64,000 bases of DNA, from NCBI GenBank assembly GCA_003254925.1, contig QANZ01019395.1:324405-388404 (forward strand), written 5' to 3'. A model generated the notes under the pieces. The model saw nothing but the letters and a program-made list of their open reading frames with translations. It did no database searches and was not told the origin of the DNA. How positions within the stretch are numbered: the stretch's first letter is position 1; every line of letters starts with the position of its first letter. The position numbers were made by a program, and so were the translations under genes. Of the stretch, positions 22,505 through 34,784 are shown piece after piece. This DNA is from Chamaecrista fasciculata (Eukaryota; Streptophyta; Magnoliopsida; Fabales; Fabaceae).

Positions 22505-25500
22505 ATGGGTTGCTGCTTCCGTAGCTCCAATCATAATCAAAACTCTCCACCTCCCATGGAATCCTCTGTTCCATACTACTACGAAACAGAGCTACCACCA
22601 TCCAGAAACAACAACCTTCGACAAGAAATCCTATTCCAAATCCCACAATGCGATGTTCATCTCATGGATGACGGAGAAGCCATTAAACTTTGCTCAGGCT
22701 CATACTTCACCATCGTCAAAATCTTCGACGACAACGTGTGTCTAGCCACAATCGTCAAAGTAGGAGACGATGTTCAGTGGCCTCTGACGAAAGACGAGCC
22801 TGTCGTGAAGCTAACGCCTCTCAAGTATTTGTTCTCGCTGGCAGTGAAAGATGGCGAGCCTCTTAGCTATGGCGTGACGTTCTCGGAACAGAGCCTTGGG
22901 ATTTTGGGGTCGTTGGATTCGTTGTTGAAGGAGAATTGTTGTTTTAGTGGGTTGAAATCGAAAAAGAATGATCTTGATTGGAAGGAGTTTGCGCCCAGGG
23001 TTGATGATTATAATCATTTCTTGGCTAAGGCTATTGCTGGAGGGACTGGTCACATTGTTAAGGGTATCTTCATGTGTAGCAACGCCTATACAAACCAGGT
23101 TTGCTTTTCTTTCTTTCTTCTCCTAAATTTACTGCATTTTGTTTTTGTTCTGTTTTGGAGTGAACATATAATTTTGTTGTTGGATTTACATGTCTTAGTT
23201 TGGGTAAAAATCTCATTTTGGTCCTTGAGATACAAGTTGAATTTCGTTTTGGTCATCAAATTTTTTCTTGCTCTATTTTGATCCTCAAATTTCCTCACTT
23301 GTTAAATTATTAGTCTATAACGTATTTCTGTCTAGTTTGTGTTGTTATCTTTGAGCTTACACCTTGACGAGTCTTATGTCCTTATAAGTGAGTGGACAAG
23401 TTGAAATAGAGTGAGTGAAATCTTATTTATTAGAAAGAAATTAACCATATTTATTTACAAATTGTGATTAACTTAACTCATTTATTAGGACAAATATAAA
23501 AGAGAAATTGTCATATCAGTTGTCCAGGACAAATAACGACATAAATAGAGGAAATCATATTTTGGACTAATGGTAGATGGGAACAAATGAAAAAGTTTGA
23601 GTACCAAAAGAGAAAAAAAAATTGAGAGCCAAAATGGACTAAATACTATAATTTGAGGACCAAAATGAGTTTTGACCTTTTAGTTTCTAAAACTTACCAA
23701 GTTAATACATTCACATCCTTTTGGAAGTAAATATATAATTTGTTTTTTAAAAAATGCATAGTTGATATATAATTTAGTCTTGGAAAGACTATTTGACAAC
23801 CTTGAACCTATAAAGTTAACACATGTTAGTCTCCTTTCCCATTCTGATAATTCCATTGTTCGGTAAAATCAAACTTAAAAAGCCTTATTTGTGTTGAGGG
23901 ATTTGGAAAGATCGATTTATCTTCTAAAAAGCTTATTTTCATTAGATGGAGAAGATAGGTAGGACGGATGGATTAAATGCGTATTAATTTCAAGTAAACA
24001 GAACTTTTCATTACTAAAATAGTAGTTTAATTTGTGTATATTTTAGGACTGAATTGTATGTGATAAATCCAAATTTATGTAGAAGACTTGTCAAATGAGT
24101 GCCTGCAAAACAATATAAAATTAGGCTCCTCATATATTCCAACAGTCAAGTTAGTCTGAGAGAGAATAGGGATAATCAAGAGCTGAAAGAGTGAGTATCA
24201 AAATAGAACTTGTGAGCCTTTTATATAGAGAAGGCTTAAGTAGAATGTTCAAGAAAATTTAATGAAGATAAGTGCTTATTGTTTTTAGATAGTTATCGAA
24301 ACATAAGGTGATGCTTACAGATTGCTCAATTGGTTGTTAGTGAATGTTGACGAAATCTAGCTAATGTGAAGTGGTTGTTGAGATATGGTCAAATCATGAT
24401 TTATCATTATTTTTACTGTTTGTCTTGTTTTACTTCAGATTCATAAACCTAGGGATATATAGAGAATTATCAGTATATCAGTAAATGCAAAAAAAACACT
24501 AACAATGTTGAGTAGAAAAGAAAACTAGATGTAAGTTCTTACTTTTTCATATAATTAACTTGAGAGGGGGGAAATGGAACCCAAATGCAATATTTCAGTT
24601 TCATGAAGTTAAGAACCTTAGATATGTAAAACCAAGTTTGACATTGCCTTAGCAATATAACTACATGAAAAATAAATGAAGAACATTCTACAGTTTGATG
24701 TTACCATCCTTTGGAAAGTATATCATTACACTTTGATCTAAACCTTCTTGGGAAAAAGCAGATCCAAAAAGGAGGAGAAACAATTCTGAAAAGTGGTGTT
24801 GATGAGAAAAATGGCGCGATGGACAGACAAAATGGGAGGAGCGACGCTGCAAAGAGGAATGAAATCAACAAAAACCTTAATCGGTATATCCAAAATTTGT
24901 CACTTGATACACAAACACACTTATAATATACCTTACATGAACATGTGTATTACATGTAAATGAATGCCTATGTTGGTGTTTGCAAATTAGGGTGAGGAAT
25001 CTTTCAAGAATGACAGAAAAGTTGAGCAAATCATTGCTTAATGGAGTTGGAATTGTTAGTGGATCAGTGATGGGTCCTGTGGTGAATTCTAAACCTGGGA
25101 AGGCATTTCTGAGGATGCTTCCTGGTGAAGTATTACTGGCTTCACTTGATGCAGTTAGTAAGTTAATCTCCATACAAAACCAAGTTTCAAGATTTGGAAA
25201 AATTAATTACCATTTGTCCTTATAATATTATATAGGAATGATCTCAATATGTAAACATTCTGATTTCTGATTCTGTGTTGCAAATATCTCATTATTCTTT
25301 TACTGTCACAGACAAGGTTCTTGATGCTGCTGAAGCAGCTGAAAAACAAACGCTTTCTGCTACCTCCCAAGCTGCCACCAGAATGGTCTCTAACAGGTAA
25401 AACCATGAAATTAGTTGCTTCAAGTGTATATATATATATATATATATAAAACATCAAGCTCATAATGTGAGTAATGTTCTCCTTAATAGTATATTAAGGT

Positions 25501-26247
25501 CTTTTCAAGATTTTCTTGCCCTGAACAACTTAGTTGGGAAAAATTATTCCCTTGAAATCTCTTCTAAAAAAGTTATTATATCTTAGAAAAATCTATAGAA
25601 AGCTAGATAGTTTTAGCATTCAATTTGTGGCTATTAGATCTTCCTTTTCCATCTTAAGATTTGTGCTTGCACAAGCACAAATCTCAAGATGAAAAAGACA
25701 AATCTAATGGTCATAAATTGAGTTTTTAAAGCTATCCCACTTTCAATAGCACAACCCTTATATCTTTAACCAAGAAAAACTTACACCAGACACATGTTTA
25801 TCTAGCGTAGGAAAGGGAGAAAAGTTTATTTTTCTTTTTTCTTTTTATTTTTTAAAAAAAGTCTTGTCTGAATTAGACATGGAATAGTTTTTCTTGAAGT
25901 ATTTTCAAGGGAATAACTTTTCTCATCCAAGTTATTTGGTCAAAAAATCTCTTTCCAAAGCTGTAATCTAGTGCTAAAAAAAGTATTTTAAACAGTGATT
26001 TGAAAGGAAAAGTTTTGAATAAAAAAGAAAAAAAGAGTTGGTGTATAACAATATTAATATTATTGTGGCATGTTTGGTGAACAGGTTTGGGGAAAATGCA
26101 GGGGAGGCTACTGGGCATGTGCTTGCAACTGCAGGGCATGCTGCTAATACTGCTTGGAATGTATTTAAGATAAGAAAAGCCATTAATCCAGCTTCTTCAG
26201 TAAAGACTGGAGTATTGAAAAATGCTGCCAAAACTGCATTAAGATAA
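22505..26247 (+). CDS. ERD7-like senescence/dehydration-associated protein
   Basis: This is a stress- and senescence-induced lipid-associated protein of the plant spartin-like family (ERD7 and At4g35985 group). Five exons: 22505-23098, 24762-24883, 24991-25157, 25312-25396, 26085-26247, joining to 376 residues. The N-terminal half has the family opening [20 protein letters not shown] and the strand-rich module ending [19 protein letters not shown]. The C-terminal half is the senescence domain, rich in Gly/Ala: [14 protein letters not shown], then [32 protein letters not shown] and [16 protein letters not shown]. These helices match those proposed to bind lipid. The protein starts MGCC, a good context for N-myristoylation and palmitoylation, so plasma-membrane targeting is possible. 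Intron 1 (1.66 kb) carries a hairpin MULE. Function inferred from family. Confidence 0.92.
23202..23677. mobile_element. Hairpin MULE in intron 1 of the ERD7-like gene
   Basis: The left end GGGTAAAAATCTCATTTTGG is mirrored by CCAAAATGAGTTTTGACC. The flanks TCTTAGTTT (23193-23201) and TTTTAGTTT (23678-23686) agree at 8 of 9 positions, consistent with an aged 9-bp duplication. No coding capacity. The intron borders lie well outside it. Confidence 0.7.
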
Positions 26248-27688
26248 TAGGTATCCAGAACTCACTCTTGTTGCTTCTTATTTCACAAAGCAGAAGGCAC
26301 ATTGACAATCTGGTGAATTAGTAACTCTATTATTATTCACTAATTTCTGATGTTTTCCAAGAGTAATGGGACGTTCTACATATCTATATGCGCTGTTTTT
26401 AGAAGATGCAACTTACACTTGAAAGATCTTTGTTAATTATAATTATTAGTGCTGTAAAGATCTTTGAAATATATGTTGTTATCCTATGATATCATGTATA
26501 AATGGGAATTGGGAATGAGTTATTTCTCTACTTCATATATCATAGAATTGAGAATTTAAATTCATTAATACTTTAATTAGTACCAACTTACACTTTATCC
26601 TGAATATTTTTTTCTTTTGGAAAATAAGTTTTCTATCAAGTACTTTTCAGTTGTTATTGGAATTTCTGAATCATTTCTGTTAAATAACTTTAAATTAAGA
26701 TGAATAGAATGATTAATACATTTTAAATTTGTTCAAATTTTATTTGTTTGAAAAAGAATGATTCAAAAGTTTTATGTATTATTTCAACTTTTTTTTAATC
26801 AAGTGTTACTCAAGAAATTCATGTCAACAAAAGTATTATACACCATTTTGTCATAAAATGCCAAACAAATTAATTTAAAATAACTTACAACAAATGAATA
26901 TTTTTGATTAATTTACTCGAAAGTTATCTTTATTTTACTCTAAGTTTAGTTTATCACAATTCACAAAGTTTTAAAAAAAAATGCAAAAAGAATCTTGAAT
27001 TTTATTTCAAAATGCATATTATTCTGACTTTTCCCTCAATATAATTTTAAAAGACCAAAAAAAATACAAGATTAAATTCTGATAAATATTCCTTGAATTT
27101 TTTTCCAATATATTTAGCAAGATTAGTGTTGATATTTTTTTAGTTTACAAAATTATATTCTCATATCTAAATTTTGAACACAAAATAAAAATCAATTCAA
27201 ATGCTTGTAGCTTATAAGTAGTCAAACAATCCATAGCCGAATTTAATCCATAGAAAATTCAGAATAAATTATTATTAATATATAAATTATTTTTATAAAA
27301 TAATAAAATCATTAAATTATTGTTTTTATTGTTATGCAAAAATTTTGCTTTCAGTTGTATAATGCTACTTGTACTTTTTTTTTTTTGTCTAAATGCTACT
27401 TGTACTTAGTGGTTGGTGCTATATGGGCTAAATGTTGGGTTTGGTGGCCCATAGAGATGAACCGAAAATTCAGAATCGATGCTACTGCGTTTTTTTTGGT
27501 ACTACATCATAAACTAACACGTTCTGACCCCAAAAAAAAGAGTCATAAACCAATGCGGGGGTCCTTAAGAAAACAATAAATCTGGACAAAAAAAAAAAAA
27601 AGAAAACAATAATCAATTATTAAGTTTTCAAAAGATTTTTTCTGACTTATATAATTAACAAACTAAAATAATCCAATGGATTATCTTA
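26248..27688. other. AT-rich spacer
   Basis: The 3' UTR of the ERD7-like gene is at the left. The rest is AT-rich spacer with no recognised gene or clear element. Confidence 0.4.
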
Positions 27689-27847
27689 CGGACTGTTTGG
27701 CATCACCACCATCCTAATCTCATCTCATTCAATCTTAATCTCATCATCTCATTTTTTCTTACAATTACTAATCTATCCCTACTTATACACCTATAATTAC
27801 ATATACTTTAATACAAATATAAAAAAAAGAACTAAACAAAACAGTAA
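27689..27847. mobile_element. Left end of a PIF/Harbinger-like element, truncated
   Basis: It begins CGGACTGTTTGGC just after TTA, and continues with CATCTCATC-rich sequence and ACAATTACTAATCTATCCCTA, matching 51340-51530 inside the better-preserved copy. The match stops at about 27847 where unrelated sequence, the LTR-element remnant, begins. The right half is absent. Confidence 0.6.
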
Positions 27848-28689
27848 TGGTCGGGGTTTCCTGAATGGTTGGAAATCCGGGAGGAAGGGCGAGCGTCGAA
27901 TCCTGTGCGGATTGAGTCACTGAGCCTCCCAGAGTCTGATAATCGGCTGGGTTTGATGTCATTGTTCTTCTCTGGTTCAGATGAACATCCAGGTTAGAAA
28001 AGACATATAGAGAATAGAGTCATGTGTATTTTGCAAGAGTTCATCATATTTAGAAAAGAAAACAAAACATAAACCGAAAAATTATAAATAACAAATAAAA
28101 TAGGACTTTGTATGAAAGTCCCCATAGTCGGCGCCAGTGATGAACTCGTTCTGGCCGAGGGTCATTACCTGGATCAGATGAGGCAACTCTGAACACACAG
28201 GGTGGCCTTGCGATTCACCTTCGATGCTTAAGTTAGTAAGGGTTATGAGCTCAATAACGTCAATTGACTGAGTAGAGAGCGTACCTTTTTTCCAGTGTGA
28301 AGGGTCAACCTTTTATATTGGCTGAGGGCAATTTGTTGCGATCTTGCCATAAATGTCTGGATGCTTGATTGTGATCCTTGGCTCCCACGTAATTTCATTT
28401 TCTGTGAAAGGTGCCTTGATGGCCAAGGCATTATCTAGGGGAAGGATCTCCGATTGATCTGTCTTGATTGACAGCGGATCTTGAGCGTTCTTGATTGGTT
28501 CCTGATTGATTCAGGGAATGTTTCCTTATTTAGTGGTGCGTGGACGCCCATATCTCTCGTGACTGTGGGCGTCCTCGCCTTAGCGAGATATAGGGCGTTC
28601 ACGCCCATGAGACCCATCTGGTGGGTTTGTGGCCTACTGGATCAAGGACATGTTCTGTCATTTGGGCCTCCTAATGATTGAGCTACACA
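27848..28689 (-). mobile_element. Broken LTR retroelement, Ty3/gypsy, probably Tat lineage
   Basis: Read on the minus strand, 28689 to 28138 looks like a 552-bp 5' LTR. It starts TGTGTAGCT, has a promoter-like TATAAAAGG, and ends in CA. One base on follows TGGCGCCGACTATGGGGAC, a primer-binding site of the type used by Tat/Athila-like elements. Untranslated leader continues to about 27848, where the element ends against a Harbinger fragment. The internal coding region and second LTR are absent, so it is a broken fossil. Its age cannot be estimated from one LTR. It abuts the laccase fragment at 28690 and probably inserted into it. Confidence 0.7.
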
Positions 28690-29244
28690 ACATCACAGCC
28701 ACAGGCACATTACACTATTCAAACACCCTAACTTCATCCCTCACAACCCTAACTTCAGTTCCTCCCAAAAACGCAAAGCCACAAATTTCACCGGTTCTCT
28801 TAGAAGCCTTAACACAAACACCTTCCCTGCACTCGTCCCCTTGAAAATCGACCACTCCCTTTTCTTCACCGTCAGCCTCGGAATCAACACTTGCAAAACC
28901 TGCAACAATGGAAGCCGAGTCGTCGCTGATTTCAACAATGTCACTTTCGTGATGCCCAAGATCTTGCTTCTCCAGGCGCATTTCTTCAACATAAAAGGGG
29001 TTTTCACCGATGATTTCCCTGGAAATCCACTGGTGGTTTTTAATTTCACCGGGAATTCGACGGTGGCGAATTTCGCGACGACGAGAGGGATGAGGGTTTA
29101 TAGGCTTAAGTATAACGAGACGGTTCAATTGGTGTTGCAGGATACGGGATTGATTACGCCTGAGAATCACCCGATTCATCTTCATGGGTTTAATTTCTTC
29201 GTGATTGGGAGGGGAATTGGGAATTTTGACTCTAAGAAGGATCC
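28690..29244 (+). pseudogene. Laccase (multicopper oxidase) fragment captured in a MULE
   Basis: The fragment covers about 185 codons from the middle of a plant laccase: [12 protein letters not shown], then [50 protein letters not shown] and [13 protein letters not shown] (a copper-ligand motif), ending [10 protein letters not shown]. The reading frame shifts once near 28775. The last laccase codons run straight into the inner part of a MULE arm (29245 onward), creating a chimeric open frame to 29359. Copper domains 1 and most of 2, and the C-terminal copper site, are absent, so no active enzyme is possible. The left side is cut by an LTR element. This is most simply a gene fragment captured by a palindromic MULE. 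Confidence 0.85.
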
Positions 29245-29834
29245 GATGATGATGTTGATTTTGTTGTTGAGGGTTTTTGATTTGTGGGGCTTGATTTTGG
29301 AAAAATTTGGGGGTTTTGATTTGTTTATAGTGTACTTGAATGAAAATTTCAGCTTCTGAGGATTTTTTTGATAAATCATAGATGTTCATTTGTCTTTTGA
29401 GGTTTTAAGGACTATTTTGATAAAGATTATAAACATTTGGGATTAAAGTGCAATTATATCAGGACTTATTCAAAAGAAATCTTATGAAAATGAGAAAATT
29501 CTGTAATATTAGAATTCTAAAGACCCTTTTTAATTATTTTCTACTCAACAGTAAAATTACATAATGTACCCTTTAGTTTCTGTTTTCTTTATATTTTGAT
29601 CCCTTTTAGTAAAGGGAAATGACTTAAACGCATAAGAGAAGACTTTTTGGGAGGTTTTTGACATTTTAATGTGGTCACAATCACATTTGTCATTAAATCC
29701 TAATGGAAATAAAGCACAGGGGACCAATTTGCTAACGGAGCAAACCACGGGGCACTAAACTACAAAAACATTTTCTTTTAGGGTACCAAAGTGGAACCGC
29801 CCCTAACTACAGGGTACCAAACTGCAATTTACCC
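29245..29834. mobile_element. Right arm of a palindromic MULE (family of 2993-4194)
   Basis: The sequence from GATGATGTTGATTTTGTTGT outwards matches the right arm of the element at 2993-4194 up to the terminal AATTTACCC. It also keeps the roughly 95-bp segment that arm has lost. The left arm is not present nearby. The next 9 bp are TAAATTTTA (29835-29843), but the matching left copy could not be found because the left side is replaced by laccase and LTR sequence. Confidence 0.8.
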
Positions 29835-29843
29835 TAAATTTTA

Positions 29844-30479
29844 TAATATTATGGCACTAATTGATATCCTTAATTATATATATGTATATATAAGCTATAT
29901 GCTTTGTCTTTGTGTGGCCCTCGAATAAGTGAACCATCCTAGTCATGCTTTAATTTTATTGGGCCATGATCTTATTGATCGCACACATTTTTCACAATTA
30001 ATTATGTATAAATTAAACCTTCCTTTTCAATTAATATATATGATCGATGCAGTGAACAATTTAAAATGGCGAAAGAAAATTAACTACCAGTTACAGATAC
30101 TGTTAAAGTACTATAGGAACCATGCATGCATTTTCTTTTTTTCAAAATTATATTCAATTCTCTTAATATTTTTTTTTGGTAAACAATTCTCTTAATATTT
30201 AGATACATCATACATGCATGTAATTAAAGTTAAATTTTGTAAGGATTTTACTGCAAAAAGGTCCATTGTTGTTACACTCTGACCACTAACATGTTTCTTT
30301 CTCTCTCATTTCAAATAAAAAGAAAAAACATTTTGTACCTCGTACAATAGCCATCTAAACAATGATGTTTTTTTTTCAAGCAAACACCCATTTCCTAATT
30401 AACAAAATAGAGTCATTTTAATTTTACAACATACTACAAATATTAACTGTATATATATGGGGCCTTTAATTTGCATTTG
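29844..30479. other. AT-rich spacer
   Basis: No gene or element is recognised. Several short TA runs occur. Confidence 0.4.
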
Positions 30480-31400
30480 ATAATATTAAACAATTTTAAT
30501 CACACAATTAAATCTAATCTCAAATTTGGCCTCGTTTTGTCTATAGAATAATTAGTTGTTTAACCGGCCCACTATTGAAAATGGCATGCCTTAGCTAATT
30601 AATTAATTAGATTGAAACCCCTTTTAAAATATATAGTACGTACGAATGGAGCACATGTTTCATATGGACATGAACAAATTAAATGAATGGCATGCACACT
30701 AAATACATTAAGTAAATTTATAAGTGGACCAACTTTTTATGATTAAGGGACCAAAATCACGAAGAAGCATATAGAATATATATATATATATATATATGAG
30801 TAAGCATAAACTGAAAATACGAGGCTTTTTAGGAGTGGGAAATTATTGTATATATTTATTAATATTATTTTAGGTAAAACATCATCATTGTCATTAAATG
30901 ATATATAATACACTTTACACTATTTTCTTTTGCTAAAGCAAACCTAGCTAATTAACATAAACACCTATACATAGAAAAGGCCATTCATAAATAGAGCTAT
31001 CTTTGATGAAGCCGAAATTGCCGGGAAGTACTAGCTCTCCTAGGCTTTTATTATATATTAGTGATCAACTAACTTATGAATATATATCCCTTAATTTCTT
31101 TTAAAAAAAAAAGTCGAGAATCGAATATCGATCTGCACTGCACGTGCAAAATAAAAAACAAAAATAATAACTTAAAAAGGTCGACCAGCAGAACAAAGAA
31201 AACAGGGGAATCCGGAAATGAGAACTGTGTTAAGTTCAATTGATGATAAGATTGATAGTGGCCTGCACCAATTAATTAGCTAAGGCATGCCATTTTCAAT
31301 AGTAGGCCGGTTAAACAACTAATTATTCTATAGACAAAACGAGCAGGTCATTTAATTGTGTGATTAAAATTGTTTTAAAACATCCGAGTGGCCTGCACCA
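30480..31400. repeat. Inverted duplication of about 110 bp with 14-bp direct repeats at the copy
   Basis: 30484-30607 reappears in inverse orientation at about 31270-31375, with shared blocks GTTTAACCGGCC and GAAAATGGCATGCCTTAGC. Most bases are identical apart from a replaced stretch of about 20 bp (CTAATCTCAAATTTGGC versus a shorter sequence). The inverted copy is bracketed by AGTGGCCTGCACCA at both about 31257 and 31387. The roughly 660 bp between the copies hold no recognised gene. Confidence 0.8.
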
Positions 31401-31827
31401 AACTGAAACAGAAAAGGCAAAAACAGATAAATCATAAAAGACATTTCGAAGCAACTTCCTACATGTAACAGTCATGAGAATAGCCTTCTCCTGCGAGACG
31501 TGTTTACGTGTATGAATTGTCTCGTTCCCTAGCCTCCAAATTGCATCCATGCCCAAAAGCACCATAAGCCAAACGACGGCTGAATGCTCCTGAATTTGAT
31601 AATGACTATAGTCCGGAATTTGTTGAATGTTTTCAAATAAAAATAAAATATGAAAATGAAAACCCGAAAAAAACAGTGAGTGATATAAAGAAAAAAGAGT
31701 ACATTTTGAACTTGATTATATTTAATGAAGCATTTGATTCTTGTATATGTTGTGTAAATTATATAGTACGAAAAACTGTATATATATAGCTATCACATGC
31801 ATCAACGCATACAAAAAATTATATATA
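31401..31827. other. Spacer
   Basis: No gene is recognised. The minus-strand frame at 31323-31565 partly overlaps the inverted copy and resembles nothing I know. Confidence 0.35.
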
Positions 31828-32468
31828 GGCCTAAGTGCAATTTTGGTCCCTTAACTTTCGCAAAGGTCTCAATTTGGTCCCATAACTTTTTTTGTTGCAA
31901 TTTTGGTCCCCTAACTTTCGCAAAGGTCTCAATTTGGTCCCCTAACTTTTTTTGTTGCTACTTTGGTCCCCTAACTTTCGCAAAGGTCTCAATTTGGTCC
32001 CATAACTTTTTTTGTTGCAATTTTGGTCCCCTAACTTTTGAAAGCGTCTCACTGTTGGTCCCAAGTGCACTTTTTCCTTTCATTATCTGCCGTTAGTGTC
32101 GATCTAGCAGGCTGAGTTGGCTAATGACGTGACAAATATGGGTTAAGTGGATTAAAAAATGACCATTATGCGGAGACGTTTTCATGACTTGAAAGTTCAC
32201 TTGGGACCAATAGTGAGACGTTTTCAAGAGTTAGGGGACCAAAATTGCAACAAAAAAAGTTAGGGGACCAAATTGGGACCTTTGCGAAAGTTAGGGGACC
32301 ATATTGAGACCTTTGTGAAAGTTAGGGGACCAAAATTGCAACAAAAAAAGTTAGGGGACCAAATTAAGACCTTTGTGAAAGTTAGGAGACCAAAATTGCA
32401 ACAAAAAAAGTTAGGGGACCAAATTGAGACCTTTGCGAAAGTTAGGGGACCAAAATTGCACTTAAGCC
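31828..32468. mobile_element. Hairpin MULE with internal tandem modules
   Basis: The ends GGCCTAAGTGCAATTTTGG and CCAAAATTGCACTTAAGCC are near-perfect inverses. Inside, a unit of about 60 bp (GGTCCCCTAACTTTCGCAAAGGTCTC type) is repeated about three times on the left and, inverted, about four times on the right. The flanks TTATATATA (31819-31827 and 32469-32477) match exactly, though they are low-complexity. Same family as 9903-10361. The frames seen on both strands are mirror products. Confidence 0.78.
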
Positions 32469-33864
32469 TTATATATATATATATATATATAATCTAATTC
32501 ATTAAAGAAGTTAATGTTACCTTGGATATATACTAAATATAGATATTTCCCTTGACAAGTATTCAAATATATATATATATCTTACATCAGTGGGAGAAAA
32601 CATCAACATTTTCTGATAGTAAATATAAATATGTATGATTTTTTACTGTCAAACAATTTATTTATCTTTCTGTTTACGTTCTTATGTATAAAAGAAAATT
32701 ATAAATAAAACTTGCATGTTGTTGGAATAATATAGTAATAATAAAATAAATAAAATAGATGATTATGAAAAAGAATTATTGTTATATCCAGCCATGTGGT
32801 ATGACACATGCATAAACTAAAACATTTTATTATCATCAAATAATATTATTTTATTTTTTAAGCTAACATAATATAAGGCCATAATATATATACACAAATA
32901 TATATAATCATGCATGATATCATCGTATATATATATATCAAATATTGTCAAGTAGATATGTTGATCCATTTCCTCATATAATGTTGGTCATATCCTAAGT
33001 ATCAACTTTATACATATTTTAATAATATAAGACAAATTTTAGTTCTTCACGCGTATGACCAATATAAAATGGGTTATTGGTCTGACTAATTAAAATATAT
33101 TTATGAAAGAGTTTCACGGAGACAAAATCTACCAAAATCTGAGGAATATATTGAAAAATTAATTTTTTTTGTCTAATTGAAAAAGTAAAATTGACCACTC
33201 AAACGATGTCCTAGATTTATTAGATTGTGTTAATAACTGATGAATCATTGTGAAGGAGATACTAAATATATATTCACGTACCTGATGGGCGATTACATAA
33301 AATCCCCAGAAGAGATAGAGTATTTTCTTTGGAATATTTGAGGATCCAATGAACTACAGAAAAGTCCAGATTTCATGTCATTATTACTTGACTGATGTAT
33401 ATGCGATCCAATGGGTCCTTGTTAATTCTTCAACTTTTCTTATTTTTAAGAGAGGAGCCAAAATGTTAAAAATGACAGGTGATGCCGTGATCGATGCATG
33501 TGAGTTTCAATGTTATTTATTAGGAAAGATCAATTAATTAATAATCATCGAAATTCTAATTATATGATGAGGACAAGTCCAATGGGGCATAACCGCATAA
33601 ACCACACTCCCATAATATATATAGATACGTTAATAATGTAGCTAGGGTTTTCTTGCTAATTAATTATAATGGAAAATTTGATTTGATGATGACTTGTCTA
33701 GCTAGCTATATAGGTAGATAATCCAAAACTTACAGCTCAAATGGTGATATGCTATCTGGGCATGAAAATTTTTGGTCTGGCAGCTGGTGACTAGAAAGTA
33801 AAGACCTATTATATAATGTGTGTGAGAGACAGGGGATATATAGGAATATGCTTTATGAGTTTAT

Positions 33865-33897
<33 letters not shown>
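32469..33897. other. AT-rich spacer with TA microsatellites
   Basis: Several TA runs occur, for example 32471-32491 and 33858-33897. No gene is recognised. The 62-codon frame at 33349 has no recognisable domain. Confidence 0.4.
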
Positions 33898-33899
<2 letters not shown>

Positions 33900-34784
33900 A
33901 GCCAAAACTTCATTTTGATTCCTAATATTTATCTTAAAATTATATATATTGGGTTCCTAATGCTTTTTTTTTTTATTTCACTTTAATCCTTAATATTTCA
34001 TTATTTCTCAAAAAATTTGTTTTGGTCTTTAATAAGTTCTATGATTGGTCTATAACTGTTGAATGTAATCATGTTTATCTCGTTTCAAGTTTAAATAGAA
34101 CGAAATAAAAGCTATATATATGTTACTCTTGATGAGTTCTTTCACTACCTAGTTGGGACAATTGGCAACAAGGTCAAATCAAAGAAATCGAGCTCAAAAA
34201 GTGGATCACTCATTTCATAAAATCGGCCATTCTCTTTTATTTCAAGTAAGAATACGACAAAATTGAAATTACGGATTACCCTTGACGAATTTTTTCTCAA
34301 CCTAATTTGAGCCATCAACAAATGAAGTCAACTATAATATTCTAAAAGTTAGTTTGGTCAAAACACCAATATTAATACCAACTTTTGTGAACTATTAATT
34401 TAACCTCTTTGCGCACATACAACCCTAATTGTGCACAGAAAAAACTCATCAAGAGTAACTTATAGTTTTAATTTTGTCGTATTCGAACTAAAAGCGAGAG
34501 ATATTACCAACTTATCGAAACGAGTGGCTTTTTTTCGACCATAATAATTTTATATTCAATTTGACCTCATTTGCTAACGACCCTAATTGGATAAAGAAAA
34601 AACTCTTCAAGAATAACTCTTAGCTTTGATTTTCTCGCTTTTGAACTTGAAACGTACAAGAGAAATATGACCAAACCAAAACAATTTTTGGAAAAACATT
34701 AAGGACCAAAACAAAATAAAAAAAAGTATTAGAGATCAAAACAAAATCTAGAATAATATTAGAGACCAAAATGAAGTTTCAGCC
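33898..34784. mobile_element. Hairpin (GGTCC-module) element
   Basis: The left end GCCAAAACTTCATTTTGATTC is mirrored by AGAGACCAAAATGAAGTTTCAGCC on the right. Inner modules (TACCCTTGACGAATT and GAACTTGAAACG types) occur in both orientations and are shared with 37077-37834 and 20848-21350. The flanks are TA-rich, so the target duplication is inconclusive. Confidence 0.6.

Noticed and set aside
27848-28689. Solo LTR interpretation
   Set aside because: A primer-binding-like site and leader sequence lie beyond one end of the LTR, so it is a truncated element, not a solo LTR made by LTR-LTR recombination.
31828-32468. Regularly spaced short repeats that could suggest an array
   Set aside because: The repeats are contiguous diverged modules with an inverted second half and MULE ends; a CRISPR array is not expected in a plant nuclear genome and the spacing does not fit.
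31797-32497. Frames with repeated NFGPLTFAKVSIWS or GDQIETFVKVRGPK motifs
   Set aside because: They are translations of the tandem GGTCC modules in a hairpin MULE, not a repeat protein.
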